From positions 868,001 to 932,000 of the forward strand of contig NZ_CM001023.1 of assembly GCF_000166275.1 (NCBI RefSeq): a stretch of DNA of 64,000 nucleotides, written 5' to 3'. Every line of letters starts with the position of its first letter. Positions within the stretch are counted from its first letter, which is position 1. This stretch comes from Algoriphagus machipongonensis. GTDB taxonomy: Bacteria > Bacteroidota > Bacteroidia > Cytophagales > Cyclobacteriaceae. This document shows, in pieces, positions 1 to 7,343 of this stretch. The notes below the pieces were generated by a model that saw nothing but the letters and a program-made list of their open reading frames with translations, had not been told where the DNA came from and made no database searches. Made by a program: the position numbers and the translations under genes.

Positions 1-143
1 GAGATCTGTACAATTGGTTTCATAGTAATTGGGTTTTATTGAATTGAAAAAGTGAAACCTTAATATAAGTCTTTTTTGAAAGGGGACTTTCTGTGTGTTT
101 CCTGTTTGTACTCAGATCTTTTAAAAATTGAAGGCCAAAAAAT

Positions 144-175
144 AAAAAACCTCAGCCTGGAAAGACTGAGGTTTT
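144..175 (-). terminator. Rho-independent terminator of the PEGA-repeat gene
   Basis: A 10-bp perfect stem (146-155 with 166-175, core CCTCAG/CTGAGG) has a 10-nt loop. On the minus strand it runs into a T tract. It lies 18 bp beyond the stop codon at 193. Nothing else recognisable is seen in 1-192. Confidence 0.8.
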
Positions 176-192
176 ACTAAAATCTTTAATGA

Positions 193-1530
193 TTACTGCT
201 GTAACCTTGCCTGCACTTCTTCTATCAGGCCTTCGTATTTTTTGAGGATTCTAGCCCAGTCTTCAAACTTCTCATCGTCTTTTACTGTGACTTGGTTTTG
301 GCCATCTAGGAAAGCTTCCTGACTGATTAATTTGATGACATAGGTCAGTTGATCCGAATTTCCTCCACTACTCACGATAACTCTTGTTCGGATGATACTT
401 GACTGGAAATTTTGAACCTGCCAAGAGCTCGTCAAATAACCCGTATTATAATCTACCGTTTCCAGAATATCGAAATATCTGGTGATAATAGAGCTCAAAA
501 TTCTCCAAGCTTCTTCAGAGCTATGGGCAGAGTTTACAGGTACTGTGATTCTCACATTGGCTAGATCAGATGAAACTGAGGATGTATAAGCCTCATCAAT
601 ATTCATCTCCACAAAGTCAGTTACCGGAGGCTCCTGCATGTTTGTTTGGTTACAGTAGTTTTTCACATATCTAACATATCCCTCTTTGGAGATTCGGACT
701 TCCACACATCCATTTTTAGGAACCATCAGATCATATCCACCTGTACCTACTCTTTTCCCTGCGAGTTCAATGACTGCATCATTGGGGTTGGTGGTGATTT
801 TCACTAACCGATCTTCCAAAAGTGCTTTTTCTCTCACTGGTGGTTCTGGATCAGTATCAGGTTTGTTACAAAAAACTTTGGTGTACTCTACGTAACCATC
901 TTTGTTTACAGAAACTGTAACACATTCATCGAGGGGAACATTGATGTCTTGGTTTCCTTTTCCGACGCTGATCCCGTTTGAAGTAACATTGGCATCTGCT
1001 GGACTAACTTCCAAACGAACCTGTCTGTCTTTTAATTGAAAATAATCTCTTGCTGGTGGTGTCTCTCTATCTGAAGAATTGTAATAACTCTTTGTGATTG
1101 GAGCAAATCCAGGCTTTTTAACTTCTACCGTATGGAAGCGGTCTTTTTGGATGATTAGGTAAATGGATTTGGAGCCGATCATTCTACCATCAACATAGAT
1201 TTCAGCATCATAGGGCTCTGCAGTGATTTCTACTCTTCGAGCATCCAAAGAGACGTATTGCTCTTTATCCCACTTGAGGCTTTTGTTGAACTCCTTGATG
1301 ACAGGTTCATATCCTGGCTTGGTTACTTTGATTCTGTTCCTGCTATCTTTTTCAAGTTTGTACTCGATAGCTCCCATTCCCAATTCTTGTTTGTCAGAAT
1401 CATCATAATCATTTAGCAAAATGAATTTTGCATCGGAATGGTTAGCGGTGATTTGTAGTTTTTGAGAAAAGGAAAGACTGGTTGAAAGAAGGAAAAAGAA
1501 AATTAGAGTGAGTAAATTTTTATACATCAT
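193..1530 (-). CDS. Secreted PEGA-repeat protein
   Basis: Residues 1-22 form a signal peptide ending near FSQ. They are followed by about four PEGA-type beta repeats (roughly 25-80, 97-150, 170-222 and 240-293), recognised by the recurring pattern of a substrate-like beta strand, a small Gly/Val turn and a K-x-GY/GF-x-P/Y ending. The last two repeats each carry a Cys pair (CVTV...FCN and CVEV...YCN) that could form disulfides. The C-terminal 140 residues are a separate unrecognised domain. PEGA domains are usually surface or periplasmic. No enzymatic motif is visible, so the function is unknown. It is a single-gene unit with its own terminator, and its leader contains nested palindromes. Confidence 0.75.
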   Translation of the reverse strand: MMYKNLLTLIFFFLLSTSLSFSQKLQITANHSDAKFILLNDYDDSDKQELGMGAIEYKLEKDSRNRIKVTKPGYEPVIKEFNKSLKWDKEQYVSLDARRVEITAEPYDAEIYVDGRMIGSKSIYLIIQKDRFHTVEVKKPGFAPITKSYYNSSDRETPPARDYFQLKDRQVRLEVSPADANVTSNGISVGKGNQDINVPLDECVTVSVNKDGYVEYTKVFCNKPDTDPEPPVREKALLEDRLVKITTNPNDAVIELAGKRVGTGGYDLMVPKNGCVEVRISKEGYVRYVKNYCNQTNMQEPPVTDFVEMNIDEAYTSSVSSDLANVRITVPVNSAHSSEEAWRILSSIITRYFDILETVDYNTGYLTSSWQVQNFQSSIIRTRVIVSSGGNSDQLTYVIKLISQEAFLDGQNQVTVKDDEKFEDWARILKKYEGLIEEVQARLQQ

Positions 1531-1592
1531 AGGTTGGTGTTTAGCGTTTAGCGATCGCTAAATAATTCAATATGAAGTATTAATCCAACCTA
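1530..1592 (-). promoter_or_regulatory. Nested dyad symmetries in the leader of the PEGA gene
   Basis: A perfect 16-bp palindrome, TTTAGCGATCGCTAAA, lies at 1547-1562. It is enclosed by an 8-bp inverted pair, TAGGTTGG (1530-1537) and CCAACCTA (1585-1592). The outer arm touches the start codon. It could be an operator or a leader RNA structure. No clear -7 box was found here. Confidence 0.4.
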
Positions 1593-1623
1593 TTTGAAAA
1601 GGAATTGTCCAATTATTCCCCAA

Positions 1624-2694
1624 TTATGACCATTTTTTTCTTAAAAATTGAAGCCAATTTCCGTGCATAACTTTGGCGACATCTTGGTCTGAGTAGCCTC
1701 TTTCTCTCAGTAAATCAGGGACTTTCGTGAAGTCTGCGATGGTATCAAGATCCCAAGGCGCCTGCTCTTTTCCGAAAGCACCATCCAAATCCGAGCCAAT
1801 TCCTATATGATTGGCATTTCCTGCAACTTGACATATATGATCCAAATGATCCAAGACGGTATTTAAAGTGACATCCCGCTCTTTGGGTGTGGTTTTCCCT
1901 CTTTCCCAATTCGGACTTAGCATCCAAGCATCCATAGCTCCTCCGATTACTGCACCTCTGTCTATCAAAGCTCTGATCATGTCGTCGGAGAATTGCCTGT
2001 TGTGATCTACCAAGGCACGGCAATTATTATGACTGGCCCAAACTGGCCCTTGGAAAATCTCTAAAGCATCCCAAAATGCCAAATCACACAGGTGGGTTGC
2101 ATCAAGAATAATCCCCAGTTCATCCATTTTGCGAAGCAACTCTTTACCGTTTTGGTTTAAAGGAGCTGATGCATCTGTGCCATGAGCATATCTTCCGGGA
2201 CCATAGTGAGCAGGACCCAAGGCCCTTAGGCCTGAATCATAAGCATTTTCAAGATAATCCAAGCTAATAATGGAATCAGCCCCTTCAAGTGATAAAATGA
2301 ATCCGACTGGTTTTTCGATATTGCTTTCCCCATTTTCCCAAAGGGAAATATGTGAGTTAAGTTCCGATAAATTTTTTATTTGAACCATTTCTCCCTGAGC
2401 GACCATCGCTTGATACCAAGCCAGTTGACCTTGAGTTTGTGCCCAAGCCTGAGCGGGAGAATGCCATCCGGGAAGTGAATTATCTGGAGCGACATACCTC
2501 GCGATTTGGGTGGCTACAACCAAACCCACATTTCCCTTTCTGAGCGCTGGAAGTGAAACCACCGCATTGCCTCGGTCGGGTTTATCTGTCAAACCTTTTT
2601 CTCTTTCATTTATTTCTGAAACTGGTCTCGTCAGGTCACGATTCCATTCCAAGGCATTCATACTTAGGTCTAAATGGGCATCTATTGTTAGCAT
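1624..2694 (-). CDS. Membrane-dipeptidase-type M19 metallopeptidase
   Basis: At 356 aa this has the length and motifs of renal-dipeptidase (peptidase family M19) enzymes. It starts IDAHLDLSMN, the H-x-D metal ligand pair. Further motifs are SLEGADSI (bridging Glu), LGPAHYG, ILDATHL, WASHNNCRALVDHNRQ and IGIGSDLDGAFG near the C-terminus. The family hydrolyses dipeptides with a dinuclear zinc site, often accepting D-residues at the C-terminal position. No signal peptide is seen, so it is probably cytoplasmic. The start lies 3 bp after the stop of the rsmI-like gene, so the two are probably cotranscribed. The exact substrate cannot be read from sequence. Confidence 0.88.
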   Translation of the reverse strand: MLTIDAHLDLSMNALEWNRDLTRPVSEINEREKGLTDKPDRGNAVVSLPALRKGNVGLVVATQIARYVAPDNSLPGWHSPAQAWAQTQGQLAWYQAMVAQGEMVQIKNLSELNSHISLWENGESNIEKPVGFILSLEGADSIISLDYLENAYDSGLRALGPAHYGPGRYAHGTDASAPLNQNGKELLRKMDELGIILDATHLCDLAFWDALEIFQGPVWASHNNCRALVDHNRQFSDDMIRALIDRGAVIGGAMDAWMLSPNWERGKTTPKERDVTLNTVLDHLDHICQVAGNANHIGIGSDLDGAFGKEQAPWDLDTIADFTKVPDLLRERGYSDQDVAKVMHGNWLQFLRKKWS

Positions 2695-2697
2695 AGT

Positions 2698-3408
2698 CTA
2701 AAAACTTTGGAGGACGAATACGGTTGGGATTTTATGAAGATCTAAAGGCAGCTTTTTCCATTCTGCAATGGTTTTGGTTAGGATAAGTTCATCCGAACCG
2801 GTAATGTTTTTAGCTACGCAGAGTTTTGTGTTAGGAGAAAGTGTTCGCAAGGCATCCTCAAAAAGCTGGTTATTTCGGAAAGGAGTTTCCATAAAGATTT
2901 GAGCCCTTTTTTCTCGTAAAGATTCTGATTCCAGCCCTTTTAAAGCAGCTGATCTTTCTTTTTTATCTATTGGCAGATAACCGTGGAAAGTAAATGATTG
3001 GCCCGAAAAACCAGAACCCATCAGTGCTAGAAACATGGAACTTGGACCAGAAAGAGGAACCACTTGAATTCCTTTAGTATGAGCGTGTGCTACAGCAAGT
3101 GCCCCAGGGTCCGCAATTCCAGGACATCCTGCCTCTGAAATGATTCCTACATCAGCTCCATTTAATAAGGGTTGCATGAGTCGGTTGATGCTTTCTGGAC
3201 GAGTTTTTTTATCCAGAATTTCCATATGGATTTCTTCGATATTGACTCCCAGTTTTAAACTACTGATATATCTTCTTGTGGTCCTTAAATTCTCCACAAG
3301 ATATACTTTTGTGTTCTTGACAACCTCTCTGATTTGAGGGCTAATGACATCATTCACAGTGTTGTCAGCCAGTATGTTGGGGATTAGAAAAAGTTTTCCT
3401 TTGGGCAT
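2698..3408 (-). CDS. RsmI-like SAM-dependent methyltransferase (tetrapyrrole methylase fold)
   Basis: This 236-aa protein has the tetrapyrrole-methylase fold. It shows VENLRTTRRYISSL, the SAM-site motif ISEAGCPGIADPGA, VVPLSGPSSMFLALMGSGF and FMETPFRNNQL. These match RsmI, the 16S rRNA C1402 2'-O-methyltransferase, but the N-terminus reads GKLFLIPNIL instead of the canonical VATPIGN motif, and the protein is shorter than E. coli RsmI. The Bacteroidota have such a divergent subfamily. Function as an rRNA methylase is therefore likely but not certain. It is upstream of and nearly contiguous with the dipeptidase gene. Confidence 0.8.
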   Translation of the reverse strand: MPKGKLFLIPNILADNTVNDVISPQIREVVKNTKVYLVENLRTTRRYISSLKLGVNIEEIHMEILDKKTRPESINRLMQPLLNGADVGIISEAGCPGIADPGALAVAHAHTKGIQVVPLSGPSSMFLALMGSGFSGQSFTFHGYLPIDKKERSAALKGLESESLREKRAQIFMETPFRNNQLFEDALRTLSPNTKLCVAKNITGSDELILTKTIAEWKKLPLDLHKIPTVFVLQSF

Positions 3409-3461
3409 GATTGGGTATTTAATTGGTTCAAATTACATTGAAAACCAACGAGTTTGTGATT

Positions 3462-4220
3462 TTAGAGGAGGAACTTTTGGATTTCTTTGACTACTGCTTC
3501 GGGCTTTTCGGCATGAAGCCAATGTCCGGTATCGGAAATAAATTCTACTTCATATTTTGGGAAGAATTTTTCCATATCTCCCAAATCTGATTGTTGAATA
3601 TAATTTGAGTTGCCTCCAGCCAAAAATAAAGTAGGACCTTCATACTGGTTTTCACCAGCTAACGCTTCACCGACTTGATTTATTTTTTCAGTAATGACAG
3701 GTAAGTTGATTTTCCAAACGAACCCATCTGAGTCTCTGCTTAAGCTTTTTAGTAAGAATTGCCTCGTTCCCAGTTCTGGAACATAAGAAGAGAGGATGTC
3801 ATCAGCCTCTTTTCTAGACTTGGTGTTTTTTAAATCTATGGCGTTTAGACCCTCCAAAATTGTCTGGTGGTGAACCGGGTAATACCTTGGTGCAATATCA
3901 GCGATGATCAATTTTTCTACTCTTTCTGGATATTGAAGGGCAAAGTTCATTGCAGTTTTTCCTCCCATGGAATGTCCCATCAAAAACACCTGATCCAATT
4001 TTTCATCGTCCAGAAGTTCTTTCAAGTCTTCGACCATGACTTGGTAATTCCATTCTTCGGAATGGGGAGAATCTCCGTGATTTCTTTGATCTACCAGATA
4101 TAAGGTAAATGTTTTCTGAAGTTCTCGGGCGATACTAAACCAGTTGTCCGCCGAACCAAAAAGTCCATGAAGAATGACTAATGGTTTTCCAGATCCGAGT
4201 TTTTTAAAGTTTAATTCCAC
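3462..4220 (-). CDS. Alpha/beta-fold hydrolase, YbfF type
   Basis: At 252 aa it is a complete alpha/beta hydrolase. It has the oxyanion region ILHGLFGSADNW, VDQRNHGDSPH, the nucleophile elbow MGHSMGGK (catalytic Ser about residue 92), and a C-terminal catalytic His in ISDTGHWLHAEKP. The pattern fits the YbfF/ABHD11-like esterases. There is no signal peptide, so it is cytoplasmic. The start codon is GTG. It follows pdxJ on the same strand after a 111-bp AT-rich gap and could be read from the pdxJ promoter. The natural substrate is unknown. Confidence 0.85.
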   Translation of the reverse strand: MELNFKKLGSGKPLVILHGLFGSADNWFSIARELQKTFTLYLVDQRNHGDSPHSEEWNYQVMVEDLKELLDDEKLDQVFLMGHSMGGKTAMNFALQYPERVEKLIIADIAPRYYPVHHQTILEGLNAIDLKNTKSRKEADDILSSYVPELGTRQFLLKSLSRDSDGFVWKINLPVITEKINQVGEALAGENQYEGPTLFLAGGNSNYIQQSDLGDMEKFFPKYEVEFISDTGHWLHAEKPEAVVKEIQKFLL

Positions 4221-4331
4221 TGAAATTTATGATTTAAGAAATACGATTTACGAGATCCGCTGAACCTCAAATCTTAATTCCTGGTTTCTAAAATTTTCAA
4301 ATATTTAAAATTGTAAATCTTCAATTAAGAA

Positions 4332-5048
4332 TCACAATTCAAGTTGACGTCGATACATCTGAATGGTGTTCTCTAATCCATAATAAAGTGCATCGCAGAC
4401 TAAAGCATGACCAATGGAAACTTCATCTAAATAAGGGATGGATTTCTTCAGGAAAGCAAGGTTATGAAGGTCTAAATCATGTCCTGCATTTAGTCCTAGG
4501 CCTAATTCTTTGGCGATTTCAGCTACTTCTACATAAGCTTTTACTGCCTTTTCTTTGTCTTGATGAAACCCCACAGCATAGGGTTCGGTGTATAATTCCA
4601 CCCGGTCAGTTCCTGTAAGCTTTGCCGGTTCGAAATATTTTATCTCCGGATTAATGAATATGGAAACTCTAATTCCAGCCTCCTGAAGTTCGGAGACAAT
4701 ATCCTTCAGCATTCCTTGATTTGAGATTGTGTCCCAACCGGTATTGGAAGTGATGGCATTAGGAGGATCTGGAACCAAGGTAGCTTGAGCAGGCTTTACT
4801 TCTTTGACCAAATCCATAAAACGTTGGTCTGGATACCCCTCTATATTAAATTCGGTCGTTACTACTTTGGCTAAATCAAAAACATCCTGATGCCTGATAT
4901 GCCTTTCATCAGGACGTGGATGAACCGTAATTCCCTCTGCACCAAAGCGCTCGGCATCTAATGCAACTTGTACGACATTTGGGTTATTTGCCCCCCTTGC
5001 ATTGCGCAAAGTGGCTATCTTATTAATATTTACACTTAGTTTAGTCAT
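4332..5048 (-). CDS. pdxJ: Pyridoxine 5'-phosphate synthase
   Basis: The 238-aa protein matches PdxJ along its whole length: [16 protein letters not shown] at the N-terminus, [30 protein letters not shown] and [15 protein letters not shown] near the C-terminus. PdxJ is a TIM-barrel enzyme that condenses 1-deoxy-xylulose 5-phosphate with 3-amino-1-hydroxyacetone 1-phosphate to pyridoxine 5'-phosphate, in the DXP-dependent vitamin B6 route. It is transcribed divergently from yqeY; a minus-strand -7 box TAAGTTTG lies 46 bp upstream of the ATG. The organism also has ispF, consistent with DXP being made. Confidence 0.95.
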   Translation of the reverse strand: MTKLSVNINKIATLRNARGANNPNVVQVALDAERFGAEGITVHPRPDERHIRHQDVFDLAKVVTTEFNIEGYPDQRFMDLVKEVKPAQATLVPDPPNAITSNTGWDTISNQGMLKDIVSELQEAGIRVSIFINPEIKYFEPAKLTGTDRVELYTEPYAVGFHQDKEKAVKAYVEVAEIAKELGLGLNAGHDLDLHNLAFLKKSIPYLDEVSIGHALVCDALYYGLENTIQMYRRQLEL

Positions 5049-5065
5049 TTACAGGTCGAAAAAGG

Positions 5066-5073
5066 TATTTTTG
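5066..5073 (+). promoter_or_regulatory. Bacteroidota -7 promoter box (TATTTTTG) for yqeY-cvpA-pabA
   Basis: This is an exact match to TAnnTTTG, 35 bp before the yqeY ATG. It faces the divergent pdxJ box. Confidence 0.55.
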
Positions 5074-5094
5074 TTAGATCATTTACCAATAACA

Positions 5095-5102
5095 CAAACT
5101 TA
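5095..5102 (-). promoter_or_regulatory. Bacteroidota -7 promoter box (TAAGTTTG) for pdxJ
   Basis: This is an exact TAnnTTTG match on the minus strand, 46 bp upstream of the pdxJ ATG and interleaved with the yqeY promoter region. Confidence 0.5.
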
Positions 5103-5108
5103 GGACTT

Positions 5109-5561
5109 ATGAGTTTAAAGCAGAAAATAGATAGCGAAATTAAATCCGCTATGATTGCCAAAGATAAGGATAGATTGAGAGCATTGAGAGCGGTGAAATC
5201 TTTGATACTACTAGAGGAGACTAAAGGGAGTGCAGGAGGAGGCTTGACTGAAAACGAAGAAATGAAGATTTTGACGAAAGCAGCTAAGCAGAGAAAGGAT
5301 TCTGCAGATATTTATAAAGAACAAAACAGGGAGGATCTTTATGCCGTGGAAATGGCTGAACTTTCTATCATTCAAGAGTTTTTGCCAAAGGCCTTGACGG
5401 ATGAAGAGTTAACAGCAGCAATTCAGGAAATCATTACTCAAACAGGTGCTTCCAGCCCAAAAGAAATGGGGAAAGTAATGGGAGTAGCGAGTAAGCAGTT
5501 GGCTGGAAAAGCAGATGGAAAAGCCATTGCAGACAAAGTAAAAGCCATATTGAATAGTTGA
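5109..5561 (+). CDS. yqeY: GatB/YqeY-domain protein
   Basis: The 150-aa protein has the YqeY profile: SLKQKIDSEIKSAMIAKDKD, LRALRAVKS, a central charged helical stretch, the QEFLPKALTDEEL motif, and the C-terminal SPKEMGKVMG...GKADGKAIADKVK. The family resembles the tail domain of the GatB subunit of tRNA amidotransferase and is thought to bind tRNA, but its cellular job is not established. It is first in a plus-strand unit. Its TGA overlaps the TTG start of the cvpA gene by 4 bp, implying coupled translation. Confidence 0.9.
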   Translation: MSLKQKIDSEIKSAMIAKDKDRLRALRAVKSLILLEETKGSAGGGLTENEEMKILTKAAKQRKDSADIYKEQNREDLYAVEMAELSIIQEFLPKALTDEELTAAIQEIITQTGASSPKEMGKVMGVASKQLAGKADGKAIADKVKAILNS

Positions 5562-6103
5562 GCACGGTAGACATCATATTGATTGCCATCTTAGGCTTAG
5601 GTGCCTTTGAAGGATATAGGCAAGGATTCCTGATGGGGATCCTTGGCCTTTTTGGCTTTGTGATTGCCATAATTTTGGGAGTGTATTTAATGGACTCCAT
5701 GACGGATTGGCTTAAATACAATGTCACAGAATTCAATTTAGGCTATCCTGCTATAGGTTTCTTGGTAATTTTTCTAATTACTCTTTCGGTCATCAAAGTT
5801 CTTGGGTACATCTTGAAAAAAGCTATGGATATAGTCTTGCTGGGTTCCTTAGATTCTATCGCGGGGGTGTTTCTTGGGATTGTTAAAGCGGCTTTCTTTG
5901 TGAGTTTATTTCTCTGGCAAGCCAGTCTTTTTAAGCTTGATATGCCAAAGCAATGGACTGCAGATTCTGATTATTTAGGCTTCATTGAGCCAGTGGCACC
6001 TGCAATCGTTGAGGCAATAGAACCTTTATTTCCGCAAGTGGAGACCAATTTAGAAAAGCTTGAAGAGATCGTAGATGATATTTTAAATGATTCTGCTGAT
6101 TGA
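5558..6103 (+). CDS. CvpA family membrane protein
   Basis: The 181-aa protein has four hydrophobic helices (roughly 3-45 as two segments, 65-90 and 95-125). It begins with the VDIILIAILGLGAFEGYRQG pattern typical of CvpA, and AGVFLGIVKAAFF follows later. CvpA was named for colicin V production in E. coli. In other bacteria the family affects envelope stress tolerance. The start is TTG, overlapping the yqeY stop by 4 bp. Its 3' end overlaps the pabA-like gene by 17 bp, so the three genes form a tight operon. Confidence 0.85.
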   Translation: MSTVDIILIAILGLGAFEGYRQGFLMGILGLFGFVIAIILGVYLMDSMTDWLKYNVTEFNLGYPAIGFLVIFLITLSVIKVLGYILKKAMDIVLLGSLDSIAGVFLGIVKAAFFVSLFLWQASLFKLDMPKQWTADSDYLGFIEPVAPAIVEAIEPLFPQVETNLEKLEEIVDDILNDSAD

Positions 6104-6671
6104 TAATTTTGATTCCTTTAGTCATATGTTGGCCGATTTGGTCCGACAGACAGGCGCGGAATTGAAAATAGTCAGAAATGACTGCCCTCTGGAAGAGGTT
6201 CAAAAAATTAATTTCTCAGGACTTATTTTATCTCCTGGACCGGGAAGACCTTACCAAGCTGGAAACCTTATGGAAATACTTGAAAAGTATCATGATCAAG
6301 TTCCAGTATTAGGAGTGTGCTTAGGCCATCAGGCAATTGGTGAATTTTTTGGTGCTGATCTGGTGAAAAATGAGTTTCCTGTACATGGGAAAGTTCATGA
6401 GGTCAAAAAGACAATAGCGCATCCCTTCACAGAACAAATTCCTGAAAAATTCAGTGTTACCAGATACCATTCCCTTCAATTGGAGCATGTTCCAGATGAT
6501 CTGAAAATAATCCTAGAAACAGAGAAAGGAGAAGTAATGGGGGTTGTTCATAAAGAGCTTCCCATTTTAGGGATTCAATACCATCCTGAAGCGCATTTAA
6601 CGCAATATGGTCTCGAATTGATAAAGAATTGGATTAAGGCTATTCCACAGAGAATTAGCGTAAGTCAATGA
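6087..6671 (+). CDS. pabA: Glutamine amidotransferase, aminodeoxychorismate/anthranilate synthase component II
   Basis: The 194-aa class I glutamine amidotransferase has the start motif LLIDNFDSFSHML, an SPGPGRP oxyanion strand, the nucleophile elbow GVCLGHQAIGEFFGA (Cys about residue 78) and the catalytic His/Glu in QYHPEAHLT. Such subunits supply ammonia to PabB (folate) or TrpE (tryptophan). No trp or pab partner lies nearby. That favours PabA or a dual-use subunit, so the symbol is tentative. The ATG lies inside the end of cvpA. The 3' end overlaps the convergent lolA-like gene by 17 bp. Confidence 0.85.
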   Translation: MILLIDNFDSFSHMLADLVRQTGAELKIVRNDCPLEEVQKINFSGLILSPGPGRPYQAGNLMEILEKYHDQVPVLGVCLGHQAIGEFFGADLVKNEFPVHGKVHEVKKTIAHPFTEQIPEKFSVTRYHSLQLEHVPDDLKIILETEKGEVMGVVHKELPILGIQYHPEAHLTQYGLELIKNWIKAIPQRISVSQ

Positions 6672-7308
6672 CTTCTACTCCCGCATGTTTTTTGGTGTCA
6701 AAAACAAAGTGGCTGTCTGGGATATTGGGATCAGCCTTTAGATTTTTGAAGGCATAAGCAAAGGTTCCACCTTGATCATCAAACATTTCCCAGCCCAATA
6801 AATCCTTGGTGTTTTTGTCGATCATCAACTTCACCTTTTGAAAAGGTGCATTCGATTTTTCGGCTTCTAATTCCACTACATTAGCTGTTTTTCCCTGATA
6901 GGATTTATCTGCCAATAACTTGTAATCATATCCTTTCTCATACATCTTATAGATGTTTGAAGGCGTTAATTCTCCTTCCATTTGAGAAACATCATTGATA
7001 GTGACTTCCTTGTAAGTGGAGGTTTCTATGAAAGTCCATACGGTCTTTCCATCGTTAAAAATCTCTTGATCTGGAAGCTTTAGTCTGTATTGGTTTCCCT
7101 TTACAGCAATTTCGCCACTTTGGCGATCACCTGTTCCTGCTATATCAGAATAGGTATAATCAAAGCTTGCGGTAAACCCTTTCATGCTTTGGTATTTTTG
7201 GCTCATGCCATCCAATACTTCTTTTGCTTTCGGGTCTTTTTGTGCAGCGGCGTCAAGAGTGATAAATGCTGCAAATACTATGGTGAATACTAGGGCTATT
7301 TTTTTCAT
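6655..7308 (-). CDS. lolA: LolA-like outer-membrane lipoprotein carrier
   Basis: This 217-aa protein has a signal peptide (residues 1-22, ending AAA-Q). A LolA-type domain follows: an N-terminal helix with AKEVLDGMSQKYQSMKGF, then antiparallel strands including GEIAVKGNQYRLKLPD and WTFIETSTYKEVTI, then the C-terminal HFVFDTKKHAGVEVIDLR. LolA ferries lipoproteins across the periplasm to the outer membrane. The gene sits 35 bp after ftsK on the same strand and is probably cotranscribed with it. An alternative reading is a general DUF-type LolA-fold carrier. Confidence 0.85.
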   Translation of the reverse strand: MKKIALVFTIVFAAFITLDAAAQKDPKAKEVLDGMSQKYQSMKGFTASFDYTYSDIAGTGDRQSGEIAVKGNQYRLKLPDQEIFNDGKTVWTFIETSTYKEVTINDVSQMEGELTPSNIYKMYEKGYDYKLLADKSYQGKTANVVELEAEKSNAPFQKVKLMIDKNTKDLLGWEMFDDQGGTFAYAFKNLKADPNIPDSHFVFDTKKHAGVEVIDLR

Positions 7309-7343
7309 GTAATTTCAGCTGAATGAACTCTATAAATCAGCTA

